From NCBI RefSeq assembly GCF_024642105.1, contig NZ_JAHEBT010000004.1, forward strand, positions 26,831-90,830: DNA of 64,000 bases, written 5' to 3'. The translations under genes and the position numbers were made by a program. This document shows, in pieces, positions 25,901 through 35,393 of this stretch. Within the stretch, counting starts at the first letter, position 1. Each line of letters opens with the position of its first letter. Below the pieces are notes generated by a model that was not told the origin of the DNA, searched no databases, and was given only the letters and a program-made list of their open reading frames with translations. Source of the DNA: Flavobacterium sp. GTDB lineage: Bacteria > Bacteroidota > Bacteroidia > Flavobacteriales > Flavobacteriaceae.

Positions 25901-27261
25901 TCCCTACTCTAGTAACATCAATAGATTTAAAACAATGCGACGATAATTCAGATGGTATTTCTGATTTTAATTTAACCGAAAAAAATAATTTTATCTCGGC
26001 TAATTCTACTTCGGAAACATTCAACTATTACACTTCATTAATTGGAGCACAAACAAAAGACACGGCTACTTTAATTGCTAATCCATTAGCATTTACGACC
26101 AATTCAAAAAAAATATGGGTTAGAGTGGAGAATACAAACGGATGTTATAGCATTTCAGAAATCAATTTAATTGTCTCTTCTACTCAAATACCAGCAACGT
26201 TTAAAAGAGAATTTCAAAATTGTGATGATGATATTGCTACTGTAAGTACCGATACAGACGGATTTTCGAAATTCGACTTTAGTAGTGTTACGTCAGATAT
26301 CCAAAGTTTTTTAATTCCACCTTTGACAAATTATACCATCAAATATTATCCTAATGAAGTAGATGCTTTAGCCGAAACTAATGAAATTACAAATACCTCC
26401 GGCTATAGAAATACAGGTTATCCTAATCAGCAAGATATCTGGGTAAGAGTGGAAAGTATTTTAGATAATGCCTGTTACGGATTAGGACCACATATTAAAT
26501 TAATCGTAAATCCAAAACCTAATATTGACACTAATGCAGACGGGCATGACAATAAATTGGTATGTTCTAATTTACCTTCATTTTTTGTGGAACTCAATGC
26601 CGGAATTACTGATGGATCACCAACAACTAATTATAACTACACTTGGACAAAAGATGGTATTGTTTTACCTACAGAGAGCAACCCTACTCTAAATGTAAAT
26701 ACAAAAGGAACCTACTCTGTTACAGTGAATACAAATTCAGGCTGTTTCCGAACTAGAACTGTTCAAGTAACCGCTTCTGATGTGGCAACAATTAATAGCG
26801 TTGACATTATTGATTTAACAGATGTAAATTCTGTTACAGTTAACGCTTCTGGAAAAGGTCTCTACGAATATAGTTTAGATGCCCCTTCGGGCCCTTTCCA
26901 AACATCAAATTTGTTTGAAAACGTAGCTGCTGGAATTCATGACATATACGTTATAGATACAAATGGTTGTGGTACAATTGCAAAACAAGTTGCTGTGATT
27001 GGTGTTCCAAAGTTTTTTACCCCAAATGGAGATGGATACAATGATTATTGGAATATAAAAGGAGTAAATAACATTTTTAGTTCAAAATCTATTATTTATA
27101 TTTTTGATCGCTACGGAAAATTAATGAAACAAATTTTACCTTCCAGTCAAGGATGGGACGGAACAATCAATGGAGAGCCAATGCCTGCTGATGATTATTG
27201 GTTTACCTTAAAATTAGAAGACGGAAGAGAAGCTAAAGGACATTTTAGTTTGAAACGATAA
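22936..27261 (+). CDS. Large surface protein with IgGFc-binding-like N-terminus, calcium-binding repeats and type IX (type B) sorting domain
   Basis: 1441 residues. A signal peptide (about 1-19, NCFSQ) is followed by a repeat-rich beta domain resembling IgGFc-binding/adhesion proteins (about 20-430). Then come Ig-like strands (YTYQWLKNGVDIIGETGNSY), four thrombospondin-3-type Asp-rich repeats (for example DTDNDGVPDYLDLDSDNDG near 795-815) that should bind calcium, more Ig-like domains, and the C-terminal sorting domain (FFTPNGDGYNDYWNIKG ... IFDRYGKLMKQ ... GHFSLKR). It probably acts in adhesion. It starts 23 bases after the previous gene and is probably co-transcribed. Confidence 0.9.
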   Translation: MKKILFLFILLFALNCFSQFSKTHYIPPITWNNASTTNPQDHYIYISTPSITDVNFKIIEIGGTIINRTVNKNTPYIHSIGSGGNTQLFTPSLNTGILSNKGYIIESEGLIYTSVRTNAGGGAQAGGLVTKGISALGKRFRAGAMLNNSAIAGLLNFISVLATENNTSVTISNIPIGTLLANGTTFNGPITINLNKNESYILAINGNIGGNIIGALIESSKNVVVNSGSFGGTNDPSSSGGRDVGFDQIVGADKIGNEYIFIKGLGSAVLERVLLIADEDNTEIYANGSTTPIIIQAGQNYIFDGSAFINNNLYITSSKKVFAYQSIGGTTSNANQNLFFVPPINCSTPKIVDNIPQINKIGNVNYNGTVNIVTENGATLLINDSPVGMTPIAINGNSKFVYYSVNSLSGDVSIKSTKQVYVSYYGTNSAATYGGYYSGFDLKPELTIKNSTSISGSCIPNITLKTEPDVDYTYQWLKNGVDIIGETGNSYLPTAPGYYQVKRSIPSCSTNTLSDKIPISNCPTDIDNDLAADNIDLDNDNDGITNCTESFGNSALDLTSTNITKQTYSNIFSTNITTTSINNSAVITPFIGKTNGDFISEVPAGKGNSLEYKINFTNPISLALEYTSTANSTDLINSDGEFMVKSDIDKTITILNPNNQLLIDTNYDGIFESGVTEYSSFEIRFRLNSTTPLTAGTGTFSFQSYLTSSFSFVHTNLSDTNDNKATFTIKATCIPKDTDNDTIADQLDLDSDNDGITDIIESQQNTVVSSSSLDNNKDGIYDVYSTGIVPQDTDNDGVPDYLDLDSDNDGIYDLDESGTNATNIDIDSDGIKNFRELDSDNDYCSDVIEAGYLGNTNATLGSTIPPIVNSNGIVISGNGYINPNINYTIAAPISIGTQPQITPICELQNTSVTITDNGGNSYQWQLSTDGTNWNNITNNTTYSGVTLNTLSIHQVSNSMNGFQYRVQLNKAGNSCGLISNPATLTIYALPTLVTSIDLKQCDDNSDGISDFNLTEKNNFISANSTSETFNYYTSLIGAQTKDTATLIANPLAFTTNSKKIWVRVENTNGCYSISEINLIVSSTQIPATFKREFQNCDDDIATVSTDTDGFSKFDFSSVTSDIQSFLIPPLTNYTIKYYPNEVDALAETNEITNTSGYRNTGYPNQQDIWVRVESILDNACYGLGPHIKLIVNPKPNIDTNADGHDNKLVCSNLPSFFVELNAGITDGSPTTNYNYTWTKDGIVLPTESNPTLNVNTKGTYSVTVNTNSGCFRTRTVQVTASDVATINSVDIIDLTDVNSVTVNASGKGLYEYSLDAPSGPFQTSNLFENVAAGIHDIYVIDTNGCGTIAKQVAVIGVPKFFTPNGDGYNDYWNIKGVNNIFSSKSIIYIFDRYGKLMKQILPSSQGWDGTINGEPMPADDYWFTLKLEDGREAKGHFSLKR
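27104..27261 (+). repeat. Near-identical C-terminal coding repeat, copy 1
   Basis: These 158 bases encode the end of the type IX sorting domain of the 1441-residue protein. They match 29941-30098 at about 148 of 158 positions counted by eye, through the stop codon, while the rest of the two genes is unlike. Confidence 0.85.
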
Positions 27262-27317
27262 TAGCATTTATCCGTAATACTTAAACTAATTCCATAAATT
27301 TGAGTTCTATTTAATAT

Positions 27318-30098
27318 ATGAAAGCAAAGTTTTTACTTTTAGTTACAATTCTAATTTACAATACTTCTTTTAGTCAAAAAGAAGCTGCAATATGGTACTT
27401 TGGAGAAAAAGCAGGACTAGATTTCAATTCAGGCAGTCCTGTAAGTATAACTAATGGTAAAATTATTACTAATGAAGGGTGTGCATCAATTTCCGACAAA
27501 AATGGTAATATTCTTTTTTATACAGATGGTTCTGTTGTTTATAATAAATTACACCAAATAATGCCTAATGGGAGCGGTCTTTTAGGACATAAATCGAGTA
27601 CACAATCTGCAATTATTGTCCCAAAACCAAACAATCCTTACGTATATTATATTTTCACAGTAGACCAACCACTACCAGACAATGTAGATGATAATTTATT
27701 AAACGATGAAGACCCCCCTAATAATGGACTAAACTACTCACAAGTTGATTTAAGATTAGATAATGGATTAGGAGATATTTCAGCTAATGAAAAAAACATC
27801 CATTTAATTACATACAATACAGAAAATAGTGAAGAGGTTAATTTCAAGTGTTCTGAAAAGATTACAGCCGTTCAACATGGAGATGGTATTTCTTATTGGG
27901 TAATAACCCATTTTTTAAATAATTTTTATGCTTTTAAAATTAGTAATAATGGAGTTAGTAAAACTCCTATTTTATCTTCTACTCCACTGAATGTTCCTAT
28001 TGGTGGTTATCTTAGTAACGCAATTGGATACTTAAAAATTTCCCCAAACGGAACAAAATTAGCAATAGCAAATTCTTCATCAAAAACTAGTAATGAATTA
28101 GGACCTAAAGGTGAAACTAGAAGAAATACAGGTAATGTGTGGTTATTTGATTTTAATTCAACCACAGGTAGAATTTTCAATGGAATTTCAATTATAAGTG
28201 GTATTAATCCTTATGGACTAGAATTTTCAGCAAAATCAAAAAAATTATATATAACTTCTAATCTGTTTGACATAGAAGGTATTAGTCAAGGAAGTACTTT
28301 ATTACAGTACAATTTAAAGAGCAATGATATTATCAGTTCTAAAACAGAAATTTTAACTTCATCGAATGTAGCTGGAGCACTACAATTAGGTATAGACGAA
28401 AAAATATATCGATCAGGTTATCCTACTTCTCAAAATGGGTTTAACAAACTGTCTGTAATAAATAATCCTGAATTAAATGGGACCGATTGTAATTTTATTC
28501 AAAATCAAGTAGATTTAAAGGGGTATAAAGTCTTTCTCGGATTACCACCGTTTATTACTTCGTTATTCTTGTATTCTTTCAATTATGAATCCAATTGCAT
28601 AGGAAGTCCAACTCATTTTTATTTTAACTCCTCCGAAACGGTTGACTCTGTAATTTGGGATTTTGGGGATGGATCCAGTTCAACAGAAAAAAACACATTT
28701 CATACTTATTTATTACCGGGAAATTACAAAGTAACTTTAATAAAAACAGTTAATGGAGAAGAAAAAGAACCTATTGAAAAAAATATTACAATATTTGAAA
28801 CCCCAAAAACATCCATTACACCATACAAGATAATTCAGTGCGATACCGAAGATAGTAATTCAACAGATGGGTTAGCAAAATTTAATTTAGACTTAGCTAA
28901 AGAAACATTACTTGCAGGTCAAAAAGATGTTGAAATCTATTATTATAAATCCGTTATTGATGCTAATAATGATATTAATAATTTAAATTCATTAGAACTA
29001 ATCTATCAAAATACCGTACCTAATGAAACTATATATGCCAAATTAGTCCTTCCTTCAGGCTCTTGTTACAGCATACAAACAGTTATTTTACATGCAAATC
29101 CAAATATTTCAATTTTGCCAAGTCCCTTGCATGAATGTGCTACTTCAAGTAACAAAGCTGAATTTGATTTAGAAAAAAAGACAATTCAAATACGAACAGA
29201 ACTCAATTTACCTCAAAATATAATCTTCACCTTTTTCGACACTAAAAATGATGCAGAATTAGGAACTAATCCATTAGGTAAAAGGTACTTATCTAATTCA
29301 AAAACTCTATTTATTAGAGCCGAAAATGCAGAAGGGTGTTTTGGAACTGGTCAATTTGACATTATAGTAGATCAAAGTCCTGCAATCGAACTAAAAGAGA
29401 CTAAAATACTTTGTGAAGGTATTAACAACTTTTCTATTTTGGATTCAGGTATCATTCTTCCTGCAACTGAAAATGATTTCACCTATTTATGGAATACTAA
29501 TGAAACTTCTCCTACAATCAGAACAACTAAAGCGGGAAATTATAATGTAACTGTCACTAATAATTTAGGCTGTAAAGCAACTCGAAATATAACTCTTACT
29601 TTATCTAAACTTGCAAGAATCAATTCATTACAAATTAAAGATTTACAAAAAAACAATCAAGTTATTGTACTACTCGAAAACCCAACAGGGTATCTTTACA
29701 AAATAATTTTCGAAAACGGAACAGAAACAGCTTTTCAGAATAATCCCATATTTGAAAATATACCCGGAGGACTTCATCAACTGATTATTAAAAATATTGA
29801 TGGTTGTGGTCAGATCGATTCAGAATTAGTAATTCTAGAAGCACCTATTTTCTTTACCCCAAATGGAGATGGTTTCAACGACTATTGGAATTTAAAGGGT
29901 AACAATGGAACTGTCACAATACAATCTAATATTTACATCTTTGATCGCTACGGAAAATTAATGAAACAAATTTTACCTTCTAGCCAAGGATGGGACGGAA
30001 CAATCAATGGAGAACTTTTGCCTGCTGATGATTATTGGTTTAGTGTAAAATTAGAAGACGGAAGAGAAGCTAAAGGACATTTTAGTTTGAAGCGATAA
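27318..30098 (+). CDS. PKD-domain surface protein with type IX (type B) sorting domain
   Basis: 926 residues. A signal peptide (about 1-19, TSFSQ) precedes a region of about 400 residues with repeated beta-strand motifs (AAIWYFGEKAGLDFNSGSP, GNILFYTDGSVVYN, GYLKISPNGTKLAIANS), possibly a beta propeller. A PKD domain follows (VIWDFGDGSSSTEKNTFHTY, about 443-462), then Ig-like segments and the C-terminal sorting domain (FFTPNGDGFNDYWNLKG ... GHFSLKR). It has its own -7 box, TAAATTTG at 27295-27302. It probably sits on the cell surface; its ligand is unknown. Confidence 0.9.
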   Translation: MKAKFLLLVTILIYNTSFSQKEAAIWYFGEKAGLDFNSGSPVSITNGKIITNEGCASISDKNGNILFYTDGSVVYNKLHQIMPNGSGLLGHKSSTQSAIIVPKPNNPYVYYIFTVDQPLPDNVDDNLLNDEDPPNNGLNYSQVDLRLDNGLGDISANEKNIHLITYNTENSEEVNFKCSEKITAVQHGDGISYWVITHFLNNFYAFKISNNGVSKTPILSSTPLNVPIGGYLSNAIGYLKISPNGTKLAIANSSSKTSNELGPKGETRRNTGNVWLFDFNSTTGRIFNGISIISGINPYGLEFSAKSKKLYITSNLFDIEGISQGSTLLQYNLKSNDIISSKTEILTSSNVAGALQLGIDEKIYRSGYPTSQNGFNKLSVINNPELNGTDCNFIQNQVDLKGYKVFLGLPPFITSLFLYSFNYESNCIGSPTHFYFNSSETVDSVIWDFGDGSSSTEKNTFHTYLLPGNYKVTLIKTVNGEEKEPIEKNITIFETPKTSITPYKIIQCDTEDSNSTDGLAKFNLDLAKETLLAGQKDVEIYYYKSVIDANNDINNLNSLELIYQNTVPNETIYAKLVLPSGSCYSIQTVILHANPNISILPSPLHECATSSNKAEFDLEKKTIQIRTELNLPQNIIFTFFDTKNDAELGTNPLGKRYLSNSKTLFIRAENAEGCFGTGQFDIIVDQSPAIELKETKILCEGINNFSILDSGIILPATENDFTYLWNTNETSPTIRTTKAGNYNVTVTNNLGCKATRNITLTLSKLARINSLQIKDLQKNNQVIVLLENPTGYLYKIIFENGTETAFQNNPIFENIPGGLHQLIIKNIDGCGQIDSELVILEAPIFFTPNGDGFNDYWNLKGNNGTVTIQSNIYIFDRYGKLMKQILPSSQGWDGTINGELLPADDYWFSVKLEDGREAKGHFSLKR
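29941..30098 (+). repeat. Near-identical C-terminal coding repeat, copy 2
   Basis: Second copy of the 158-base sorting-domain segment seen at 27104-27261, in the 926-residue protein. Differences cluster in two short patches and most of the rest is identical, including silent positions. Confidence 0.85.
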
Positions 30099-30112
30099 TC
30101 AATTCAAAAAGG

Positions 30113-30142
30113 AAACCACCAACTTTCATTGGTGGTTTTTTC
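30113..30142. terminator. Bidirectional terminator between the type IX gene and typA
   Basis: AAACCACCAA (30113-30122) and TTGGTGGTTT (30129-30138) form a perfect 10-base stem with a 6-base loop. A T run follows on the plus strand; on the minus strand CCTTTTT follows. It can stop transcripts from both convergent genes. Confidence 0.85.
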
Positions 30143-30164
30143 TATAATTAAGATTTTTTTATCC

Positions 30165-31961
30165 TTAGATTTTAAATCTCTTTCTATCTGTTTCTGTCAA
30201 ATAAATTTTTCTCAAACGAATACTTTTTGGAGTAACCTCAACATATTCATCTTTTTGAATGTATTCCAACGCTTCCTCAAGAGAGAAAATAATTGGTGGA
30301 ATAATTCTAGCTTTCTCATCATTTCCAGAAGAACGAACATTTGATTGTTTTTTCGCCTTCGTTACGTTGATACACATATCATCGCTACGAGAATTCTCTC
30401 CAATTACTTGACCTTCGTAAATTTCATCATTTGGATTAACGAAGAATTTACCACGATCTTGTAATTTATCGATAGAATAAGGAATCGCTTTTCCATTTTC
30501 CATAGAAATCAATGAACCATTATTTCTACCTGGAATTTCACCTTTATAAGGCTCATATCCAATGTAACGGTGTGACATAATGGCCTCACCCGCTGTAGCA
30601 GTTAATAATTGATTACGCAATCCGATGATTCCACGTGATGGAATATTGAATTTAATAATCATACGCTCCCCTTTAGCTTCCATAGAAAGCATTTCTCCTT
30701 TACGAATAGTAACAAATTCTACTGCACGCCCAGAAAGATTCTCAGGTAAGTCGATTGTTAATTCTTCAATTGGCTCACATTTTTTACCATCAATTTCTTT
30801 GATGATAACTTGTGGTTGACCAATTTGCAACTCATACCCTTCTCTTCTCATCGTTTCGATAAGAACCGATAAGTGCAATACTCCACGTCCAAAAACCATG
30901 AATTTATCAGCTGAATCAGTTTCACCTAACTTCATTGCTAAGTTTTTCTCTAATTCTTTTGTTAATCTTTCACGGATATGACGAGAGGTAACAAATTTTC
31001 CTTCTTTACCAAAGAAAGGCGAATCGTTAATGGTAAACAACATACTCATTGTAGGCTCATCAATAGCGATAGTTTGTAATGCTTCTGGATTTTCAAAATC
31101 AGCGATAGTATCTCCAATTTCAAATCCTTCAACACCAATAATAGCACAAATATCACCTGCAATTACTTGTTGTACTTTTTTACGACCCAATCCTTCAAAA
31201 GTATGTAATTCTTTAATTCTTGATTTCAAAATAGCACCATCTCTTTTTACCAAAGAGATTGGCATTCCTTCATTTAAAACACCTCTTTCTAAACGACCGA
31301 TTGCGATACGTCCTGTAAAAGAAGAAAAATCTAAAGAAGTAATCAACATTTGTGGTGTTCCTTCAGAAACTTTAGGAGCTGGCACATTTGCAATTACCAT
31401 ATCTAATAAAGGCTCAATGTTTTCGGTTTGATTTTTCCAATCATCTGACATCCAGTTATTTTTAGCTGAACCGTAAACTGTTGGGAAATCCAATTGTTCT
31501 TCGGTAGCTCCTAGTTCAAACATTAAGTCGAATACTTTCTCATGAACTTCTTCAGGAGTACAGTTTTCTTTATCTACTTTATTAATAACCACACATGGTT
31601 TTAAACCTAAATCAATTGCTTTTTGCAAAACAAAACGGGTTTGTGGCATTGGTCCTTCAAAAGCATCTACCAATAAACAAACTCCATCAGCCATATTCAA
31701 TACACGCTCTACCTCACCACCAAAATCGGCGTGACCAGGAGTATCAATAATATTGATTTTTGTTCCTTTATAAACAACAGAAACGTTTTTTGAAGTAATC
31801 GTGATTCCTCTTTCACGCTCTAAGTCGTTGTTGTCAAGGATTAAGTCACCTGTATTTTCGTTATCACGAAATAATTGACAGTGATACATAATTTTATCAA
31901 CCAAAGTCGTTTTACCGTGGTCAACGTGGGCAATAATTGCAATGTTTCTAATAGATTCCAT
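30165..31961 (-). CDS. typA: Translational GTPase TypA/BipA
   Basis: 598 residues. A ribosome-associated GTPase of the elongation-factor family involved in 50S assembly and stress adaptation. The G domain shows [14 protein letters not shown] (9-22), RGITI (switch I), DTPGHADF (G3) and NKVD (G4). EF-G-like domains II, III and V follow, then the BipA-specific C-terminal domain ([17 protein letters not shown]). The length is typical (about 600). A -7 box lies 20 bases upstream of the ATG. Confidence 0.96.
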   Translation of the reverse strand: MESIRNIAIIAHVDHGKTTLVDKIMYHCQLFRDNENTGDLILDNNDLERERGITITSKNVSVVYKGTKINIIDTPGHADFGGEVERVLNMADGVCLLVDAFEGPMPQTRFVLQKAIDLGLKPCVVINKVDKENCTPEEVHEKVFDLMFELGATEEQLDFPTVYGSAKNNWMSDDWKNQTENIEPLLDMVIANVPAPKVSEGTPQMLITSLDFSSFTGRIAIGRLERGVLNEGMPISLVKRDGAILKSRIKELHTFEGLGRKKVQQVIAGDICAIIGVEGFEIGDTIADFENPEALQTIAIDEPTMSMLFTINDSPFFGKEGKFVTSRHIRERLTKELEKNLAMKLGETDSADKFMVFGRGVLHLSVLIETMRREGYELQIGQPQVIIKEIDGKKCEPIEELTIDLPENLSGRAVEFVTIRKGEMLSMEAKGERMIIKFNIPSRGIIGLRNQLLTATAGEAIMSHRYIGYEPYKGEIPGRNNGSLISMENGKAIPYSIDKLQDRGKFFVNPNDEIYEGQVIGENSRSDDMCINVTKAKKQSNVRSSGNDEKARIIPPIIFSLEEALEYIQKDEYVEVTPKSIRLRKIYLTETDRKRFKI

Positions 31962-31980
31962 CTGTGATTTTTAATGGGTG

Positions 31981-31988
31981 CAAAGGTA
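31981..31988 (-). promoter_or_regulatory. Candidate -7 box of typA
   Basis: CAAAGGTA reads TACCTTTG on the minus strand, a full match to TAnnTTTG, about 20 bases before the typA start. Confidence 0.5.
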
Positions 31989-32053
31989 CACTTTATTTTG
32001 AGATAAAAAATTGTTTCTATTCATTACTTAACACCAAAATAATACGTAATAAA

Positions 32054-32080
32054 AAAAGCCTCCTAAAAAAGGAGGCTTTT
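32054..32080 (-). terminator. Rho-independent terminator of rpsT
   Basis: AAAAGCCTCC (32054-32063) and GGAGGCTTTT (32071-32080) form a perfect 10-base stem with a 7-base loop. On the minus strand a T run follows, 20 bases after the rpsT stop. Confidence 0.88.
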
Positions 32081-32101
32081 ACTATCTTCAATTGTATTTA
32101 A

Positions 32102-32353
32102 TTACAATTTAGCAACGTGTTTAGTTAACTTTGATTTCAAGTTAGATGCTTTGTTATCATGAATGATATTTTTCTTAGCTAACTTGTCAATCATAGAGAT
32201 AACAGCAGATAATTTAGATGAAGCATCTGCTTTATCAGTAGCCAAACGCAAAGCTTTAATCGCATTACGAGTAGTTTTGTGTTGGTATCTGTTTAATACT
32301 CTTTTCTTTTCGTTACTTCTAATTCTTTTTAAAGCTGACTTATGATTTGCCAT
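32102..32353 (-). CDS. rpsT: 30S ribosomal protein S20
   Basis: 83 residues, basic and helical, binding 16S rRNA. The start MANHKSALKRIRSNEKKRVLNRY and the later KTTRNAIKALR match S20 throughout. It is a single-gene unit closed by a strong terminator, which is common for rpsT. Confidence 0.96.
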   Translation of the reverse strand: MANHKSALKRIRSNEKKRVLNRYQHKTTRNAIKALRLATDKADASSKLSAVISMIDKLAKKNIIHDNKASNLKSKLTKHVAKL

Positions 32354-32514
32354 TTGGTGTATATTTTAAAATGTAAATAACTAATTAATATATTAGAAAT
32401 AAAATTAGAAAAACCTCCCACAATTAATCATTATTAATCACTTCAGTTTTAACTAACAAAACAAATAAGGAGACACCAAAATTTGTTTCATAAAACCATT
32501 TCAAAACTAATTTG

Positions 32515-32586
32515 TAGTCCGTGGGGGAATCGAACCCCCCTTACCAGGATGAAAACCTGGCGTCCTAACCGATAGACGAACGGACC
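32515..32586 (-). tRNA. tRNA-Glu (anticodon TTC), second copy in the transcript
   Basis: 72 bases that fold as a full cloverleaf on the minus strand. The acceptor GGTCCGT pairs with ACGGACT (G1 against U72). The anticodon stem CCAGG/CCTGG holds the loop TTTTCAT, giving anticodon TTC. The T arm is GGGGG-TTCGATT-CCCCC. No CCA is encoded. It is identical to the copy at 32633-32704. Confidence 0.96.
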
Positions 32587-32632
32587 ATTTTCCTTCTAAG
32601 TTCAGGATAACTATAGCATTAATCAGATTTTG

Positions 32633-32704
32633 TAGTCCGTGGGGGAATCGAACCCCCCTTACCAGGATGAAAACCTGGCGTCCTAACCGATAGACGAACG
32701 GACC
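32633..32704 (-). tRNA. tRNA-Glu (anticodon TTC), first copy in the transcript
   Basis: Identical in sequence and fold to the tRNA at 32515-32586. The two are 46 bases apart and probably processed from one transcript that starts at the promoter at 32725-32754. Confidence 0.96.
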
Positions 32705-32724
32705 TCAATTCTGTAATGCGGATG

Positions 32725-32754
32725 CAAAAATACAACTATTTTTTAGACGCACAA
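32725..32754 (-). promoter_or_regulatory. Promoter of the tRNA-Glu pair
   Basis: On the minus strand TTG (32754-32752), 19 bases, then TATTTTTG (32732-32725): an exact match to the Bacteroidetes consensus TTG-N19-TAnnTTTG, 20 bases before the first tRNA. Confidence 0.75.
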
Positions 32755-32782
32755 GAGTAGATGCGAAAAAAAAATATTTTTT

Positions 32783-34261
32783 TTAATAGGCTTTTGCAAA
32801 TAACACTCTACCAGCAGATTCCGATCCTGTAAAAACACATTTCCCTTGCTCTTCTACTCTATCTAAAGGAATACAACGGATAGTTGCCTTAGTCAAATCC
32901 TTAATTTTTTCTTCTGTTTCTGGAGTACCATCCCAATGTGCTGAAATAAATCCACCTTTATTTTCTAATACCTCTTTAAATTCTTCAAAAGAATTTACTT
33001 CGGTAATATGATTTTGTCTGTAATCGAATGCGCGTTGGAACAAATCATTCTGAATCGTTTCTAATAAGTCATTGATATAATTTACAATTCCGTCTTTTGA
33101 AACCACTTCTTTACTTAAAGTATTTCTTCTTGCTACTTCAAAAGTACCGTTTTCTAAATCTTTTGGCCCCACAGCAATACGAACTGGCACTCCTTTTAAT
33201 TCCCATTCAGCAAATTTGAATCCTGGTTTCTGAGTAGTTCTGTTATCAAACTTCACTGAAATTTTCAACTTTTTGAATTGAACCATCAAATCATTCACTA
33301 CCGAAGTAATTTTCTCTAGCTCTTCATCTGACTTATATATAGGAACAATTACTACTTGAATTGGAGCTAAGTTTGGAGGTAAAACTAAACCATTATCATC
33401 CGAATGGGTCATTACCAAAGCTCCCATCAATCGAGTTGAAACTCCCCAAGAAGTTCCCCAAACATATTCTTGTTTTCCTTCGGCATTAGCAAACTTAACA
33501 TCAAACGCTTTAGCGAAATTTTGACCTAAAAAGTGAGAAGTTCCCGCTTGCAACGCCTTACCATCTTGCATTAAAGCTTCAATACAATACGTCTCATCAG
33601 CTCCTGCAAAACGTTCGGTCTCTGTTTTCAATCCTTTTACAACCGGAATCGCCATAAAATCTTGAACAAAATCAGCGTACACATTCATCATTTTTTCTGA
33701 CTCCTCAATGGCTTCTTGACGTGTAGCGTGAGCTGTATGCCCTTCTTGCCATAAAAATTCGGCAGTTCTTAAAAACAAACGCGTTCTCATTTCCCAACGA
33801 ACTACATTTGCCCATTGATTAATCAATAACGGCAAATCGCGATACGACTGTACCCAACCTTTATAAGTTGACCAAATAATGGCCTCACTTGTAGGACGAA
33901 CAATTAATTCTTCTTCTAATTTAGCATTAGGATCTACCATTAGTTTTCCAGGGCGACTTTCATCTGCTTTCAATCTATAATGAGTAACGATAGCACATTC
34001 TTTAGCAAACCCCTCTGCATTAGTTTCTTCAGCCTCAAACATACTTTTAGGAACAAATAAAGGAAAGTACGCATTTTGATGTCCTGTTTCTTTAAACATT
34101 CGATCTAATTCTGCTTGCATTTTTTCCCAAATTGCATAGCCGTAGGGTTTGATTACCATACATCCTCTAACTCCTGAATTTTCGGCTAAATCAGCTTTAA
34201 CAACTAGCTCATTATACCATTTTGAATAATCTTCTGATCGTGTAGTAAGGTTCTTACTCAT
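32783..34261 (-). CDS. proS: Prolyl-tRNA synthetase (archaeal/eukaryote type)
   Basis: 492 residues. A class II synthetase charging tRNA-Pro. The start [19 protein letters not shown] and [12 protein letters not shown], the motif 2 region [24 protein letters not shown] (quoted in part as [15 protein letters not shown]) and the C-terminal zinc-domain-like end (GRVLFAKAY) mark the short archaeal/eukaryote-type ProRS without the bacterial editing insertion, the normal form in Bacteroidetes. It is divergent from the lipoprotein gene at 34364. Confidence 0.95.
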   Translation of the reverse strand: MSKNLTTRSEDYSKWYNELVVKADLAENSGVRGCMVIKPYGYAIWEKMQAELDRMFKETGHQNAYFPLFVPKSMFEAEETNAEGFAKECAIVTHYRLKADESRPGKLMVDPNAKLEEELIVRPTSEAIIWSTYKGWVQSYRDLPLLINQWANVVRWEMRTRLFLRTAEFLWQEGHTAHATRQEAIEESEKMMNVYADFVQDFMAIPVVKGLKTETERFAGADETYCIEALMQDGKALQAGTSHFLGQNFAKAFDVKFANAEGKQEYVWGTSWGVSTRLMGALVMTHSDDNGLVLPPNLAPIQVVIVPIYKSDEELEKITSVVNDLMVQFKKLKISVKFDNRTTQKPGFKFAEWELKGVPVRIAVGPKDLENGTFEVARRNTLSKEVVSKDGIVNYINDLLETIQNDLFQRAFDYRQNHITEVNSFEEFKEVLENKGGFISAHWDGTPETEEKIKDLTKATIRCIPLDRVEEQGKCVFTGSESAGRVLFAKAY

Positions 34262-34325
34262 ATTATATAGTTTGGCACAAATTTTGTTTTCTTCATTATT
34301 AACTCAATAGTTTGGCAAAACTAAC

Positions 34326-34333
34326 TATTTTTG
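34326..34333 (+). promoter_or_regulatory. Candidate -7 box of the Tyr/Gly-rich lipoprotein gene
   Basis: TATTTTTG fully matches TAnnTTTG, 30 bases before the ATG at 34364. Confidence 0.5.
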
Positions 34334-34363
34334 TAATGTGCAACAATAAAAAAACCTACAGAT

Positions 34364-35341
34364 ATGAAAACTAATTTTATTTCTTTCCCAAAGCCCTCTC
34401 TTAATTCCATAATTGGTTTTTTAAGCATTTTTGCTGTAACTTCTTGCGGTTCGTACCAAAATAGTTCGTATTACGATACTGATGGTATTTACGGTACTAC
34501 TGATTCTAAAATTCAGAGAAGAGTCATTCCTAACGAATCAGCAACAGCCTACCAAAATTACTTTAGTTCACTACAAGATGCCAATGATAGCACTGCTATT
34601 TTTACAGATGTAGATAATTACAACAACTATAACAGTCAAGCTAACCAACAAAACAGCTCAAGCTATGCTAGTTGGGGAAGCAACTCACAAGACATAAACA
34701 TTAACTATTACCCAAGCAATTGGGGATTATCTTTTGGATTTGGATATCCTTATTATAACTACGGATGGGGGAATTCATACTACGGTTGGAATTCACCTTA
34801 CGGTTATTGGAACAATCCTTACTATGGATGGGGGTATTTAGATTACTATGGCTACAATTATTATCCTATTTACGGATGGGGATATTCAGGTTATAACTAT
34901 AATTACGGGGCAACATACAGAGGCACAAACTATTCTCATAACAGTAGCCGAAGAGGATCCAACTATAACAATAATGCAAATCCTTCTGCAAATTACATCG
35001 GAAGAACATCACTTCAAAACACCTCTGAAAATTCTATCAGAAATACCTATAACCGAAGTAGCTCAACACCTACTTTCGGCAGGAATTCAATTAACACCCA
35101 AAACCAAAATTTTCTGAACAATAACATCGGTAGATCAAGAGTAAATTCAACTAATAACAACTCTACTCCTACACGAACTTACAACCGAACCAATAATGAT
35201 ACTAGTCCATCTAGGTCTTATACTCCTACTAATAATGACAACTACTCTCCTTCTCGATCTTCTTCGGACTCCAGCTATGGGCGTTCTAGTAGTGGCAGCT
35301 CTTATGGAGGAGGTGGTGGTGGAAGAAGAGGCGGAAGATAA
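34364..35341 (+). CDS. Tyr/Gly/Asn-rich lipoprotein, function unknown
   Basis: 325 residues. A lipoprotein-type signal ends at FAVTSCGS, so Cys28 or so should be lipidated. After a 100-residue linker comes a strikingly aromatic, low-complexity stretch (about 115-190) made of Tyr, Gly, Trp, Asn and Pro, with units such as YYGWNSPYGYWNNPYYGWGY. The C-terminus is Ser/Asn/Thr/Arg-rich and ends GGGGGGRRGGR. No enzyme motif is seen. It probably sits at the outer membrane or surface. It is 52 bases upstream of the FadL-like barrel gene. Confidence 0.8.
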   Translation: MKTNFISFPKPSLNSIIGFLSIFAVTSCGSYQNSSYYDTDGIYGTTDSKIQRRVIPNESATAYQNYFSSLQDANDSTAIFTDVDNYNNYNSQANQQNSSSYASWGSNSQDININYYPSNWGLSFGFGYPYYNYGWGNSYYGWNSPYGYWNNPYYGWGYLDYYGYNYYPIYGWGYSGYNYNYGATYRGTNYSHNSSRRGSNYNNNANPSANYIGRTSLQNTSENSIRNTYNRSSSTPTFGRNSINTQNQNFLNNNIGRSRVNSTNNNSTPTRTYNRTNNDTSPSRSYTPTNNDNYSPSRSSSDSSYGRSSSGSSYGGGGGGRRGGR

Positions 35342-35393
35342 TCCAATTACACCTACTAAGAATTTAATCAATAGAAATCTCAAACCTTATATC

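Noticed and set aside
31030..31431. 133-codon open frame antisense to typA
   Set aside because: A shadow of the typA reading frame with no signal, motif or promoter of its own.
32515..32704. Two identical tRNA-Glu genes as a possible assembly artefact
   Set aside because: Flanking and spacer sequences differ, and tandem identical tRNAs are common; accepted as real.
35196..35393. Upstream extension of the FadL-like gene
   Set aside because: It overlaps the Tyr/Gly-rich lipoprotein gene in another frame, and the ATG at 35394 gives a clear signal peptide.
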